Notes: generated by a model not told the origin, from the letters alone. A stretch of 6,702 nt of DNA from CAYLUN01 sp964386865 (GCA_964386865.1 CAYLUN010000176.1:1-6702); one strand, 5' to 3'; positions 1 through 6,432 are shown, numbered from the stretch's first letter. A program made the numbers and translations.

Positions 1-64
1 TCATGGTCGGGTGCAGGAGCGAGTGGTCAATCATCTTCGCCAGTTGTTCGTAGCTGTACTTCAT
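1..64 (-). CDS. deoC: Deoxyribose-phosphate aldolase (DeoC) family protein, N-terminal fragment cut by window edge
   Basis: Only the first 21 codons lie in the window; the gene continues past the left edge. The reading begins MKYSYEQLAKMIDHSLLHPT, and IDHSLLHPT matches the N-terminal IDHTxLKP signature of the DeoC family of class I aldolases. Well-studied members cleave 2-deoxy-D-ribose 5-phosphate to acetaldehyde and glyceraldehyde 3-phosphate in the cytoplasm. The catalytic lysines are outside the window, so activity cannot be checked. The start is supported by an AAAGGA ribosome-binding site about 6 bases upstream. It lies 21 bp downstream of the TIM-barrel isomerase gene and is probably co-transcribed with it. 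That context suggests a lower-pathway aldolase acting on a sugar phosphate, not necessarily deoxyribose 5-phosphate. Family confidence is good; exact substrate is unknown. Confidence 0.82.
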   Translation of the reverse strand, partial: MKYSYEQLAKMIDHSLLHPTM

Positions 65-85
65 GAAATTCCTTTCGTGTTCACA

Positions 86-1003
86 TTACTTATAAAAATA
101 GGGTTCTAGAACGGCCTTCGCGGTCTTGAGCGCCCACTGGCGGCCTTCGAGCGTCTTGCCGAAGGTGTCGTCCTCAACCTCGATGCAGACAGGACCGCGG
201 TAGCGGGTCTCCATCAGGGCGGCCATGAACTTGCCCCAGTCCATCTCGCCGTAGCCGGGGATGCGCGGCTGATGCCACTCGAGCGGCGGCGCGAAAACGC
301 CAACCTCGTTGAGGCGGTCGCGGCGGATCTTCACGTCCTTGGCGTGGATGTGGAAGAGCTTGTCCTGAAACTCGCCCAGCGGGCTGGCCGGGTCCATCTG
401 CTGGAGCACGAAGTGCGACGGATCGTAGTTCAGCCCGAAGTGCTTCGACGGGATATCGCTGAACGCGCGCCGCCAGAGGGCGGGCGTGGTCAGAAGGTTC
501 TTGCCGCCCGGCCACTCGTCCTTCGTGAAGAACATGGGGCAGTTCTCGATGCCGATCCGGATGTCGTGATCTTCTGCGAAGGCGATAAGCGGACGCCAGG
601 TCTTTAGAAAGCGGGGCCAGTTGTCGTCCACGCTCCGCGTCCAGTCGCGGCCGGCAAACGTGTTCATGTTCTTCACGCCAAGCGCGGCCGCGGCCTTGAT
701 GACCTTCTTGATGTGGCTCACCGCCGCGCGGGCGACGTCAGCGCGTGGGTCGAGCGGATTCGGGTAGTAGCTGAGGGCCGTGAGCGTCACGCCGTGCTTG
801 GAGCAGAGCGCGTGCACCTCGTCCGTGCGCGTTGCGCCGAAGTTGGCGACATCGATGTGCGTGATGCCGGCGTACTTGCGCTCCGCCTTGCCGACAGGCC
901 AGCACATAACTTCCACGCACGAAAACCGCTCGGCGGCGGCAAAACTCAGCACCTCATCCAGCGACAGCTCCGGCAGAATCGCGCTGACAAAACCCAGTTT
1001 CAT
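86..1003 (-). CDS. Sugar phosphate isomerase/epimerase-like TIM-barrel protein (AP endonuclease 2 / xylose-isomerase-like fold)
   Basis: A 305-residue cytoplasmic protein with no signal peptide. It is full length for the xylose-isomerase-like TIM-barrel family (IolE, IolI and relatives). The usual metal-binding positions are visible: Glu153 in IGIEN, Asp194 and His197 in NYDPSH, His220 in HIHAKD (His218 nearby), and Glu275 in CIEVED. A PGYGEMDW loop (about 249-256) is also typical. Such enzymes bind a divalent metal and isomerise, epimerise, dehydrate or cleave sugars and keto-sugars. The ATG at 1003 is chosen because AAAGGAG sits 6-7 bases upstream and because residues before it are an out-of-frame reading of the preceding oxidoreductase. 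The gene starts 23 bp after the oxidoreductase stop and is followed 21 bp later by deoC. It probably acts on the oxidoreductase product. The reaction and substrate cannot be deduced from the sequence. Confidence 0.92.
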   Translation of the reverse strand: MKLGFVSAILPELSLDEVLSFAAAERFSCVEVMCWPVGKAERKYAGITHIDVANFGATRTDEVHALCSKHGVTLTALSYYPNPLDPRADVARAAVSHIKKVIKAAAALGVKNMNTFAGRDWTRSVDDNWPRFLKTWRPLIAFAEDHDIRIGIENCPMFFTKDEWPGGKNLLTTPALWRRAFSDIPSKHFGLNYDPSHFVLQQMDPASPLGEFQDKLFHIHAKDVKIRRDRLNEVGVFAPPLEWHQPRIPGYGEMDWGKFMAALMETRYRGPVCIEVEDDTFGKTLEGRQWALKTAKAVLEPYFYK

Positions 1004-1026
1004 AGAATCTCCTTTCCAGTCTCGGA

Positions 1027-2178
1027 TCAAATTTTGACCCACGTTTTGGACACGTTGCTTTTGATGATCGCCTCGCAGACCACGACTTCCTGATGGCCGT
1101 CCGCAGCAGTCGCGAAAAGCGGCGCGCCCTTGCCGCCGGCGATGGTCGAATAGATATTGCGGAAGAGCATCTTGAAGGTGTCGGGGAAGCCCTCGACATG
1201 GCCGGGCGGGTAGTCCGCATAACCGGCGGCGCCCTCGCCGAAGGCCGGCGTGGCGCGCACCGCCGTCTCGTTCGCGCCGTCGCGGCTGCCAAAGTGGAGC
1301 ATCTCCGGATCTTCCGAACACCACCACGCCGACTTCTTGGAGCCGTAGAGTTCGATGCGGATACAGTTCTTGCGGCCTGCGGCGACCTGCGAAACGCCCA
1401 AATTGCCGCGCGCGCCGTCGGCAAACCGCAGCAGCACGTTGGCAAAGTCCTCGGTGCCGACCTTGTAGGCGGCATAGCGCACCTTGGCGTCCGACTTGGC
1501 AAACGTCTGCACCTCGCCGAGCGGGCGCTTGCGCGTCTTGTGCCACGTCTGAAGGTCGGCGAACACCTCGGTGATCTTGGACCCCAGAATAAACGAGACC
1601 GTGTCCATCCAGTGCGTCCCGATATCGGCCACGGCGCGCAGCTTCCCGCCCTCTTGCGGCAGCAGCCGCCAGTTGTAGTCCGTGTCCTTGAAGAGCCAGT
1701 CCTGCATGTAGGAGCCGTTGACGTGGATGATCTCGCCCAGCTCGCCGCGCGCGACCATGCGGTGCAGCGCCAGCACGGCGGGATAGAAGCGGACATTGTA
1801 ATTCACGGCGAACACGCGGCCGCTGCGCCCCGCCAGCTCCACGAGCTTGGCCGTTTCGCGCGTGTTCATGGCGAGAGGCTTCTCGCACACCACATGCTTG
1901 CCGGCGCGCAGCGCGGCCGACGCCATCTCGAAGTGAAAGCGGTTCGGCGTGGTGATGTGAACGGTGTCGACCTCCGGGCAGGCCAGCAGCTCGCGATAGT
2001 CGGAGAACGCCCGCGGAATGGCCAGCCGCTCGGCGGCCTTGGCCGCAAGGGCATCCTTGTCGCAGATGGCCGCAACGGTGACGCCCAGCCGACGCAGCGC
2101 CTCGACGTGGACAGGGCCGATAAAACCGGTGCCGATGACGCCTGCTCGAAGTGAGGTGATGGGTCGTGCTTTCTTCAT
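1027..2178 (-). CDS. Gfo/Idh/MocA family NAD(P)-dependent oxidoreductase
   Basis: A 383-residue cytoplasmic dehydrogenase with a family-typical length. An N-terminal Rossmann domain carries the dinucleotide-binding motif GTGFIG (residues 16-21). It is followed by HITTPNRFHF (74-83) and the CEKPLA motif (98-103), whose Lys100 is the conserved catalytic lysine. The C-terminal alpha/beta domain has ADIGTHWMD (184-192), matching DxGxHxxD with probable catalytic His189. Family members oxidise or reduce sugar, inositol or keto-sugar hydroxyls using NAD(P), some with a tightly held cofactor. The MQDWLFKDTDYNWR stretch (158-171) looks conserved in a sugar-catabolic subgroup, in my recollection of such proteins. 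The ATG at 2178 has AAGGGA about 5 bases upstream. The gene follows gntR by 53 bp and precedes the TIM-barrel gene by 23 bp, so a shared pathway is likely. The specific substrate is unknown. Confidence 0.94.
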   Translation of the reverse strand: MKKARPITSLRAGVIGTGFIGPVHVEALRRLGVTVAAICDKDALAAKAAERLAIPRAFSDYRELLACPEVDTVHITTPNRFHFEMASAALRAGKHVVCEKPLAMNTRETAKLVELAGRSGRVFAVNYNVRFYPAVLALHRMVARGELGEIIHVNGSYMQDWLFKDTDYNWRLLPQEGGKLRAVADIGTHWMDTVSFILGSKITEVFADLQTWHKTRKRPLGEVQTFAKSDAKVRYAAYKVGTEDFANVLLRFADGARGNLGVSQVAAGRKNCIRIELYGSKKSAWWCSEDPEMLHFGSRDGANETAVRATPAFGEGAAGYADYPPGHVEGFPDTFKMLFRNIYSTIAGGKGAPLFATAADGHQEVVVCEAIIKSNVSKTWVKI

Positions 2179-2231
2179 TGATTCCCTTTCGTGAAGTTCC
2201 GCGTGTTTCGTGACTTCCCTCGTTTTCCAGT

Positions 2232-3014
2232 CTATTTTGAGCTGCAGGTCACCAGATTGCCTGGCCGCGGGCGCTTCGCGCTCAACGCGTTGCGGAACTC
2301 GTAGCGGTCGCCGCGGTACAGCGTCTCTTCCAGCCACAGCGGGCCGTCGGCCTGACCGACGGCCCGCACGCGCAGCGCCGCCGCGCCCGCCGGGACACGC
2401 AGCAGCCGTGCGTCCTCTTCCGACAGGCTGATGGCCTGAAGGGTCTGGTCGACCGTGGTGACGGAAAGCCTGTACCGTCCCGTGAGCAGGTCGTAAAGCG
2501 AGCCTTTGACCAGCGCTCGGGTTAGGCCGGGACAGTACCGTGCCACGAGATGCCGCCGCTCCAGGATCACCGGCTCGCTGTCCGCCAGCCGCAGCCGCTC
2601 GAAGTAGTAGAGCGCCTCGCTCCGGGTGAGGCACAGCGCAGCCCGCACGGGCTCGTCCGCCTCGCCCGCCTTCAGCGAGCGGAACCGGAGTACCCGCGTC
2701 TCGGGGCGCTTGCCCGCGAGCGTCGCCTTGCGGGTAAAGCTCATGAGCGACTGCAGGTCATAATCCAGCACGCCGTCGCGCACGAAGCTTCCGACGCCCT
2801 TGCGAAATTCCAGCAGGCCCGCGACGACGAGGTGCGACAGCGCCTTGTTCGCGGTCACGCGGCTGACGCCGAACCGCTCGCTCACCTCGCGCTCCGTGAG
2901 GAACTGCTGGCCCGCCTTAAACTCGCCGCTGCGGATAAGCCGCTGCAGAAGTTCATTCAACTGCTGGTACACGGGGTCCCGGACCAGCTGATCGCTTTTG
3001 TTTTCTGTTTTCAT
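2232..3014 (-). CDS. GntR family transcriptional regulator, HutC subfamily (UTRA effector domain)
   Basis: A 260-residue regulator. Residues about 12-78 form a GntR winged helix-turn-helix: DPVYQQLNELLQRLI leads into LTEREVSERFGVSRVTANKAL (39-59), then a wing ending RKGVGSFV (71-78). Residues about 95-240 look like a UTRA ligand-binding domain, with ALYYFERLRLADSEPVILER (134-153) and WLEETLYRGDRYEF (227-240). HutC-type regulators are usually repressors released by a sugar, sugar phosphate or small metabolite. As first gene of the block, it probably controls itself and the downstream oxidoreductase, isomerase and aldolase genes. I chose ATG 3014 because the predicted transcription start (about 3035) leaves a 20-base leader. 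ATG 3029, five codons upstream, would leave only about 6 bases. Neither has a strong ribosome-binding site, so the start is uncertain. Confidence 0.92.
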   Translation of the reverse strand: MKTENKSDQLVRDPVYQQLNELLQRLIRSGEFKAGQQFLTEREVSERFGVSRVTANKALSHLVVAGLLEFRKGVGSFVRDGVLDYDLQSLMSFTRKATLAGKRPETRVLRFRSLKAGEADEPVRAALCLTRSEALYYFERLRLADSEPVILERRHLVARYCPGLTRALVKGSLYDLLTGRYRLSVTTVDQTLQAISLSEEDARLLRVPAGAAALRVRAVGQADGPLWLEETLYRGDRYEFRNALSAKRPRPGNLVTCSSK

Positions 3015-3022
3015 GACATCTT

Positions 3023-3052
3023 GTGGCATAGCCACTGTGTGAGTATGGCATA
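3023..3052. promoter_or_regulatory. Candidate operator: two dyads sharing TGGCATA, overlapping the -10 and transcription start
   Basis: The word TGGCATA occurs twice in direct orientation, at 3024-3030 and 3046-3052, 22 bp apart (about two helical turns). The first copy lies in a perfect inverted repeat GTGGC-ATA-GCCAC (3023-3035). The second lies in the odd palindrome TATG-G-CATA (3044-3052). One dyad covers the -10 hexamer and the other covers the predicted transcription start and alternative ATG 3029. This placement would suit repression by the adjacent GntR protein, which would bind as a dimer. The first dyad could also form a short hairpin at the very 5' end of the mRNA. Binding is inferred; the word does not match a GntR operator I can name. 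Confidence 0.4.
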
Positions 3053-3071
3053 ACAGCGTGGTGCCTGTCAA
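3042..3071 (-). promoter_or_regulatory. Sigma-70-type promoter for the gntR-oxidoreductase-isomerase-deoC block
   Basis: On the minus strand a perfect -35 hexamer TTGACA (3071-3066) is followed after 18 bp by CATACT (3047-3042), a 4 of 6 match to the -10 consensus. TGC sits directly before it, giving an extended -10. Transcription would start near 3035, 20 bases before the preferred gntR start codon. It is the best promoter I can find in the spacer. Assignment is by consensus only. Confidence 0.6.
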
Positions 3072-3212
3072 CGCCCTTTTTATCGTTGGTTTTTTTCGGC
3101 GAGGTTCAAGCGTTCGCGTTGCGTATAGCTTTCAGACAGGGGTCGTGTCGCTTTTATACCGTGTTTTTTTCGTGTCTAGCATTCTTGGTGACTTCATCAA
3201 ACCGAATTCTTC

Positions 3213-3224
3213 CGATGATCATCG
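3213..3224. repeat. 12-bp perfect palindrome CGATGATCATCG
   Basis: CGATGATCATCG is a perfect dyad with no spacer, lying 29 bp beyond the stop codon of the upstream block and about 150 bp upstream of the gntR promoter. The similar words TTCTTCCG and TTCTTTCC flank it on the two sides. Without a loop it is a poor transcription terminator and reads better as a possible protein-binding dyad. A chance palindrome cannot be excluded. Confidence 0.35.
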
Positions 3225-3252
3225 TTCTTTCCGGGCATGGTGCTTACGAACC

Positions 3253-4512
3253 TCACGGCTGACGCGCTTTGACATATGCCAAGAACAGTCCCCATTCCCG
3301 CGGGCCGAGCGGGGTCTTGCCGCGAAGGGATTCGGCGGAGACGAAGCGGGCGAGCGCATCCAGCGCGGCCGTGGAACGGGACTCTTCGAGGAAAGCCTTG
3401 TCCGTGGCAAATACCTGAGTCACGAGCAGGAGCGCCTCCATCGCCTTGTCCTTGGTCATCACACCTTGGGTGAGGATCTCTTCATTGCGCGTCTTCAAGC
3501 CCAGTTTGAGCGATTGCACAAGGGTGGCGCGATCCGCATCGTCCTTCGGCAACACGGCAACCAATTGGGCCAAGCCGCGGAGCATGATGTAGTGGTAGGC
3601 GGGACGCGCATTGTGCGGGTCCAGCCAGCGCCCGGCATGCGGGCCGGTGGTGAGTTGTCCAGGGATGACGCCCAAAAGCCCTTTCTTCTTGGCGGCGGCA
3701 AGATAGGCGGCCTCGCCCGTGACCGCGTGCGCTTTGGCGAGCAGCCAGACTGAAAAACTGTTGTAATTCCAGTTGGGGCACAGCGGACGCTTTGCGGCCC
3801 AGTCGGCGGCCTTGCGTGCGGAGGCGAGCACGCGCTCGTCGTGCGTCAATTCATAAAGCTCGAACATGGCGACGCCGCATTCGGCATTGTCAAATTGCAA
3901 GCCGCCACCACCCAGATCATCATAGGCCCAGCCGTTCCGAACCACGCTGTCGAGGTTGCCGGACTTCTCGGCTTTGGCAAGGAACGCAGCGGCCACCGCC
4001 ATCGCCTTGTCATCGGTCTTCCCGCGTGCTGCGGGAAACGGATAGAGCCCAGTGCCTGCCTGCTCCTGCGCCCACATCAAAAACTCAGCAGCCTCCTTCG
4101 CTACGGCGATGCTTCGCTCCGCGCCATCAAGTTGCGCACGCGCGCTGGCGACATTGCCCGCGAGCACTGCAGCAGGTGCGCGGAGTGGCTGCGTGAGTTT
4201 CGTCGGGTCAATGCCGATGCGCCACCAGCGCATCTTTTCGAGTCTGGCGAAAGACGTGGAAAAACCCGGCTGAACTTCCGCCCGCGTCAGCCAGCTCGCA
4301 TCCTTCGGCACCAGCGTGTATTTGTCTGCGATCTCGGGCATGCCCGCCTTGTCGCCGAGCGCACGCAAGCCATCGGCAACGGCGGCGCGAATCGCCACGA
4401 TGTCCTCCCTGTCCAGCGCCTCCTTAAGTGCGGTTTTGGAGGAGTCAGCGGCGTGCAGCAAAGCCATCTGCGATAGCAGTAGGGCGGTGAGGAGGGTGAG
4501 GGTAGGTTTCAT
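3253..4512 (-). CDS. Exported helical-repeat (alpha/alpha-toroid-like) protein of unknown function
   Basis: A 419-residue protein not assignable to a named family by eye. A Sec signal peptide is clear: basic start MKPTLT, hydrophobic core LLTALLLSQMALL, and probable cleavage after LHA (residue 21). The mature part is almost entirely alanine/leucine-rich amphipathic helices. These include AECGVAMFELYELTHDERVL (210-229) and KAADWAAK (234-241), a pattern resembling the helical hairpins of alpha/alpha-toroid folds seen in glycan lyases and some hydrolases. A glycine/aromatic loop, WAYDDLGGGGLQFDNAECG (195-213), and WLDPHNARPAYHY (296-308) are candidate active-site segments with Asp, Asn, His and Tyr residues. 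It starts 4 bp after the ThuA gene stop, so translation is probably coupled; its own ribosome-binding site is weak. A sugar-related role is inferred from context only, and it may be purely structural or binding. Confidence 0.88.
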   Translation of the reverse strand: MKPTLTLLTALLLSQMALLHAADSSKTALKEALDREDIVAIRAAVADGLRALGDKAGMPEIADKYTLVPKDASWLTRAEVQPGFSTSFARLEKMRWWRIGIDPTKLTQPLRAPAAVLAGNVASARAQLDGAERSIAVAKEAAEFLMWAQEQAGTGLYPFPAARGKTDDKAMAVAAAFLAKAEKSGNLDSVVRNGWAYDDLGGGGLQFDNAECGVAMFELYELTHDERVLASARKAADWAAKRPLCPNWNYNSFSVWLLAKAHAVTGEAAYLAAAKKKGLLGVIPGQLTTGPHAGRWLDPHNARPAYHYIMLRGLAQLVAVLPKDDADRATLVQSLKLGLKTRNEEILTQGVMTKDKAMEALLLVTQVFATDKAFLEESRSTAALDALARFVSAESLRGKTPLGPREWGLFLAYVKARQP

Positions 4513-4516
4513 GACA

Positions 4517-5509
4517 TTAGTCTTTCAGCGGGATGCCGCGCAGGATAAGCGAATCGAAACGGTAGGGTGACTCGCCTGCGGTCCAGGCGATGCCGCGCAG
4601 CAGGATGGTGCGGAAGAACGGGTCATCGAAGTTCCAATCGAAGTGGCCCAGTGTGGAGGCCACGACGCGGCCTTTCCCGCGCTCGTAGGCCCAGATGACG
4701 GGCTCGGCGCTGACCTTGTCGCCCACGACTTCGTCCGAGGTGGCGAGCGCGGTCACCTTGCTGCGGTCGCCTTGCAGGTTCCAGAAGCACTCGTCGGCGA
4801 GGGTGAAGGTGTCCGGCAGCCCGTGCATGATCGGATGACGCGGTTCCGGCAGCTTCAGCGTGATGACCTTGTGCTTGTATTGACTGTCCTTTCCCTTGGC
4901 GAGGCCGAGCAGGTCCGCCAGCGCCGCCGAAGCATGCCAGAGAACATAGTGCGACAGCACGAGACCGCCGCCACGGTTCAGGAACGCCTCGATCTGCTGC
5001 AGGTGCCTCGCGTCGGACCAGCACTTCGGGTGTTGATAAAGGACGACGACATCCGCGGTGGCGAAATGCTCTTCCGTGGGCCATTCCAAGGTGCTCAGCG
5101 CTTTCACGCGCGGCGAGCCTGCGGCGATCAACGCGCGGTCCGCCTCCGCCTGTGGGCGATACATGTTCGTCATCGCCTCATCGCCTGGCCCTGCACCGCC
5201 GAGCAGCACCTTCCAGCGTTTCGGCAGCACATCGTGAGAATGGGTCTTGGGCAGGTGATCCTTTGCGCCCCCTGCCAAGAGAATGGTGAGCGGTCGCAGG
5301 CTCGCGTCCACCCCTGGCTTCGGTGCTCTGCCGAGAACGGCCTCGACCTCAGCGCGGTTGCGCAGTTCCGGTGTCCCGACGCCATACGACGTCTCCGCCT
5401 TGGCGTGTTCCACCAAGCAGACGGAGGCAGCGAGCGTTACCGCCGAACGTTGGAGAAAGGTGCGGCGGCTGATGTCGGAGATGAGTCTGTGTGTGTGTTT
5501 CATGTTCAT
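4517..5509 (-). CDS. ThuA-like domain protein with a twin-arginine (Tat) signal
   Basis: A 330-residue protein whose mature part is a ThuA-like (trehalose utilisation) domain, a class I glutamine amidotransferase-like fold. Visible segments are LTILLAGGAKDHLPKTHSHD (74-93), ADVVVLYQHPKCW (152-164), GGGLVLSHYVLWH (180-192), RHPIMHGLPDTFTLADECFW (224-243) and PVIWAYERGKGRVVASTLGH (270-289). The N-terminus has SRRTFLQ (14-20), a close match to the Tat motif, then a hydrophobic stretch and AKA cleavage site (36-38), so it is probably exported folded. The biochemical activity of ThuA-like proteins is poorly defined; many sit in sugar-catabolic clusters. Starts at 5509, 5503 and 5539 are all possible, none with a good ribosome-binding site. 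I chose 5509 because it lies just after the SGNH gene stop; 5539 would overlap that gene. Confidence 0.9.
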   Translation of the reverse strand: MNMKHTHRLISDISRRTFLQRSAVTLAASVCLVEHAKAETSYGVGTPELRNRAEVEAVLGRAPKPGVDASLRPLTILLAGGAKDHLPKTHSHDVLPKRWKVLLGGAGPGDEAMTNMYRPQAEADRALIAAGSPRVKALSTLEWPTEEHFATADVVVLYQHPKCWSDARHLQQIEAFLNRGGGLVLSHYVLWHASAALADLLGLAKGKDSQYKHKVITLKLPEPRHPIMHGLPDTFTLADECFWNLQGDRSKVTALATSDEVVGDKVSAEPVIWAYERGKGRVVASTLGHFDWNFDDPFFRTILLRGIAWTAGESPYRFDSLILRGIPLKD

Positions 5510-5520
5510 GGTCGCGTATT

Positions 5521-6432
5521 CTATTTTTTTGTTTCCCATGCAAGTTTTTGAATCAGCGGTGCCAACTTGGCATCGACGTTGCCGTAAGGTGCGGTTGTCA
5601 GGCCCGCCGGATCCTGGTGGAGCAGGTGAGCAAAATAGACACAGCCTACAAGGTAACTCCCTGTTTCGTTTAAATGAATACCATCCTTGTAAAGTTGCCA
5701 GACGGTTGTGTAACCGGGCACTTCGCCTGCTTTCATTTTCGCGTCGAGCGCGGCCATCGCGTGTCCTACCTTTACGAGCTCGGCAGGCTTCTTGAGGAAC
5801 TTCGTGTTTTCCACGACAGCAGCATGAAGTTTCTCGAAATACTCGCGCGCTTCGTTCGAGCCTTTTCGCGTCGCGGGATCGTAGCCCGCTTCCCAGCACG
5901 ATGCCCACGGATCGAGTTTGGCGAGGTCATAGCCGTTGCCCGGTTTGGCCGGGTCATAAGCATTTTTATCGAAGGTGAATGGTTTGCCGTTGCTGCGCAT
6001 GCGCGGCCACCGCGCATAGACAAGGATCCGTACGTCAGGATTCTTGCCGGCTGCCATGCGGGACAACTCCGTTATAAGGTCGAGGTCTCCGACAGCCTGC
6101 CCAGCCGTGTTTGTTCCGTGGAAATTCCTGTCAAAGGGCTGGAATGAAACTGCATCCCAGGCGAAGTTGTTCAGCGCCACGCGCCAGCCGCCATAAGGTT
6201 TTTCTCGGAACCCATCATTCTCGTGGGTGTAGAGCCATTCCAGCGGCGCTCCAGGAATCATGTGCCGTCCCCAGTCGAGCTTCACCCCGCGCGTCGCTGC
6301 CAAGTCGGCAAGCGGCTTGTAACGGATCGTGTCGGTGACGCTGTTCCCGATGTAATAGACGCGCAACGTTGACTCCGTCGCGCCGGCCGTCAACGACAGC
6401 AAGAGCAACGCGGTAAGCAGTTCTGTTTTCAT
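5521..6432 (-). CDS. Exported SGNH/GDSL-type hydrolase (probable esterase)
   Basis: A 303-residue protein with a Sec signal peptide: MKTE, the hydrophobic core LLTALLLLSLT, and probable cleavage after AGA (residue 18). The mature protein starts with RVYYIGNSVTDT (24-35), a block I motif where GNS replaces GDS and Ser31 would be the nucleophile. Near the end YKDGIHLNETGSYLVG (248-263) gives the DxxH block V with Asp250 and His253. A classic block III GxND is not seen; VYARWP (138-143) occupies a similar place. Relatives deacylate esterified sugars or other small esters, so a glycan O-deacetylase role is plausible but inferred. The ATG at 6432 is supported by AAGGGGGAG about 5 bases upstream, and residues before it are a wrong-frame reading of the upstream gene. 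Gaps of 10 and 11 bp to its neighbours indicate an operon. Confidence 0.86.
   Translation of the reverse strand: MKTELLTALLLLSLTAGATESTLRVYYIGNSVTDTIRYKPLADLAATRGVKLDWGRHMIPGAPLEWLYTHENDGFREKPYGGWRVALNNFAWDAVSFQPFDRNFHGTNTAGQAVGDLDLITELSRMAAGKNPDVRILVYARWPRMRSNGKPFTFDKNAYDPAKPGNGYDLAKLDPWASCWEAGYDPATRKGSNEAREYFEKLHAAVVENTKFLKKPAELVKVGHAMAALDAKMKAGEVPGYTTVWQLYKDGIHLNETGSYLVGCVYFAHLLHQDPAGLTTAPYGNVDAKLAPLIQKLAWETKK

Larger units (their letters stand above)
3015..3252. other. Intergenic spacer between the two gene blocks
   Basis: This 238-bp spacer is visibly richer in A and T than the flanking genes and has short T runs on the plus strand (around 3089-3096 and 3163-3170). It separates the stop codon of the helical-repeat protein gene from gntR. 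It holds the gntR promoter and candidate operator at its left end and a 12-bp palindrome near its right end. I see no convincing stem followed by a T-run on the minus strand, so no intrinsic terminator for the upstream block can be called. Read-through or factor-dependent termination remains possible. No small gene with a plausible ribosome-binding site is evident. Confidence 0.7.

Noticed and set aside
1004..1888. N-terminal extension of the TIM-barrel protein to about 600 residues
   Set aside because: The extra residues are an out-of-frame reading of the oxidoreductase gene, with low-complexity Arg/Ala/Gly composition. ATG 1003 has a strong ribosome-binding site and gives the normal family length.
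1093..2154. Long plus-strand open frame of 353 codons opposite the oxidoreductase gene
   Set aside because: It is exactly antisense to a well-conserved Gfo/Idh/MocA gene with all motifs intact. Its translation is Arg/Ala/Val/His-rich without domain features, as expected from the GC-rich codon bias of the sense gene.
2179..2634. Extension of the oxidoreductase upstream into the regulator gene, suggesting a fusion
   Set aside because: The upstream residues are a wrong-frame translation of the UTRA domain. The Rossmann fold starts normally after ATG 2178, so there is no fusion.
3160..3175. Plus-strand T-run after ATACCGTG as an intrinsic terminator
   Set aside because: There is no stable stem before it and no plus-strand gene to terminate. 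On the minus strand, where the genes lie, it is an A-run.
3145..3185. Second minus-strand promoter around TATAAA in the spacer
   Set aside because: The TATAAA hexamer has no acceptable -35 at 16-18 bp; the nearest TAGACA is only 14 bp away. The TTGACA/CATACT pair closer to gntR is much better.
3058..3753. Plus-strand open frame of 231 codons starting in the spacer
   Set aside because: Most of it lies antisense to the exported helical-repeat gene. The spacer part translates to a hydrophobic, motif-free stretch and has no ribosome-binding site that I trust.
4643..5551. Plus-strand open frame of 302 codons opposite the ThuA gene
   Set aside because: It is antisense to an evident ThuA-like coding sequence, has no recognisable motif or ribosome-binding site, and runs across the boundary between two real genes.
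5510..5908. Extension of the ThuA protein upstream into the SGNH hydrolase gene
   Set aside because: The added sequence is an out-of-frame reading of the SGNH gene and would bury the Tat signal, which must be N-terminal.
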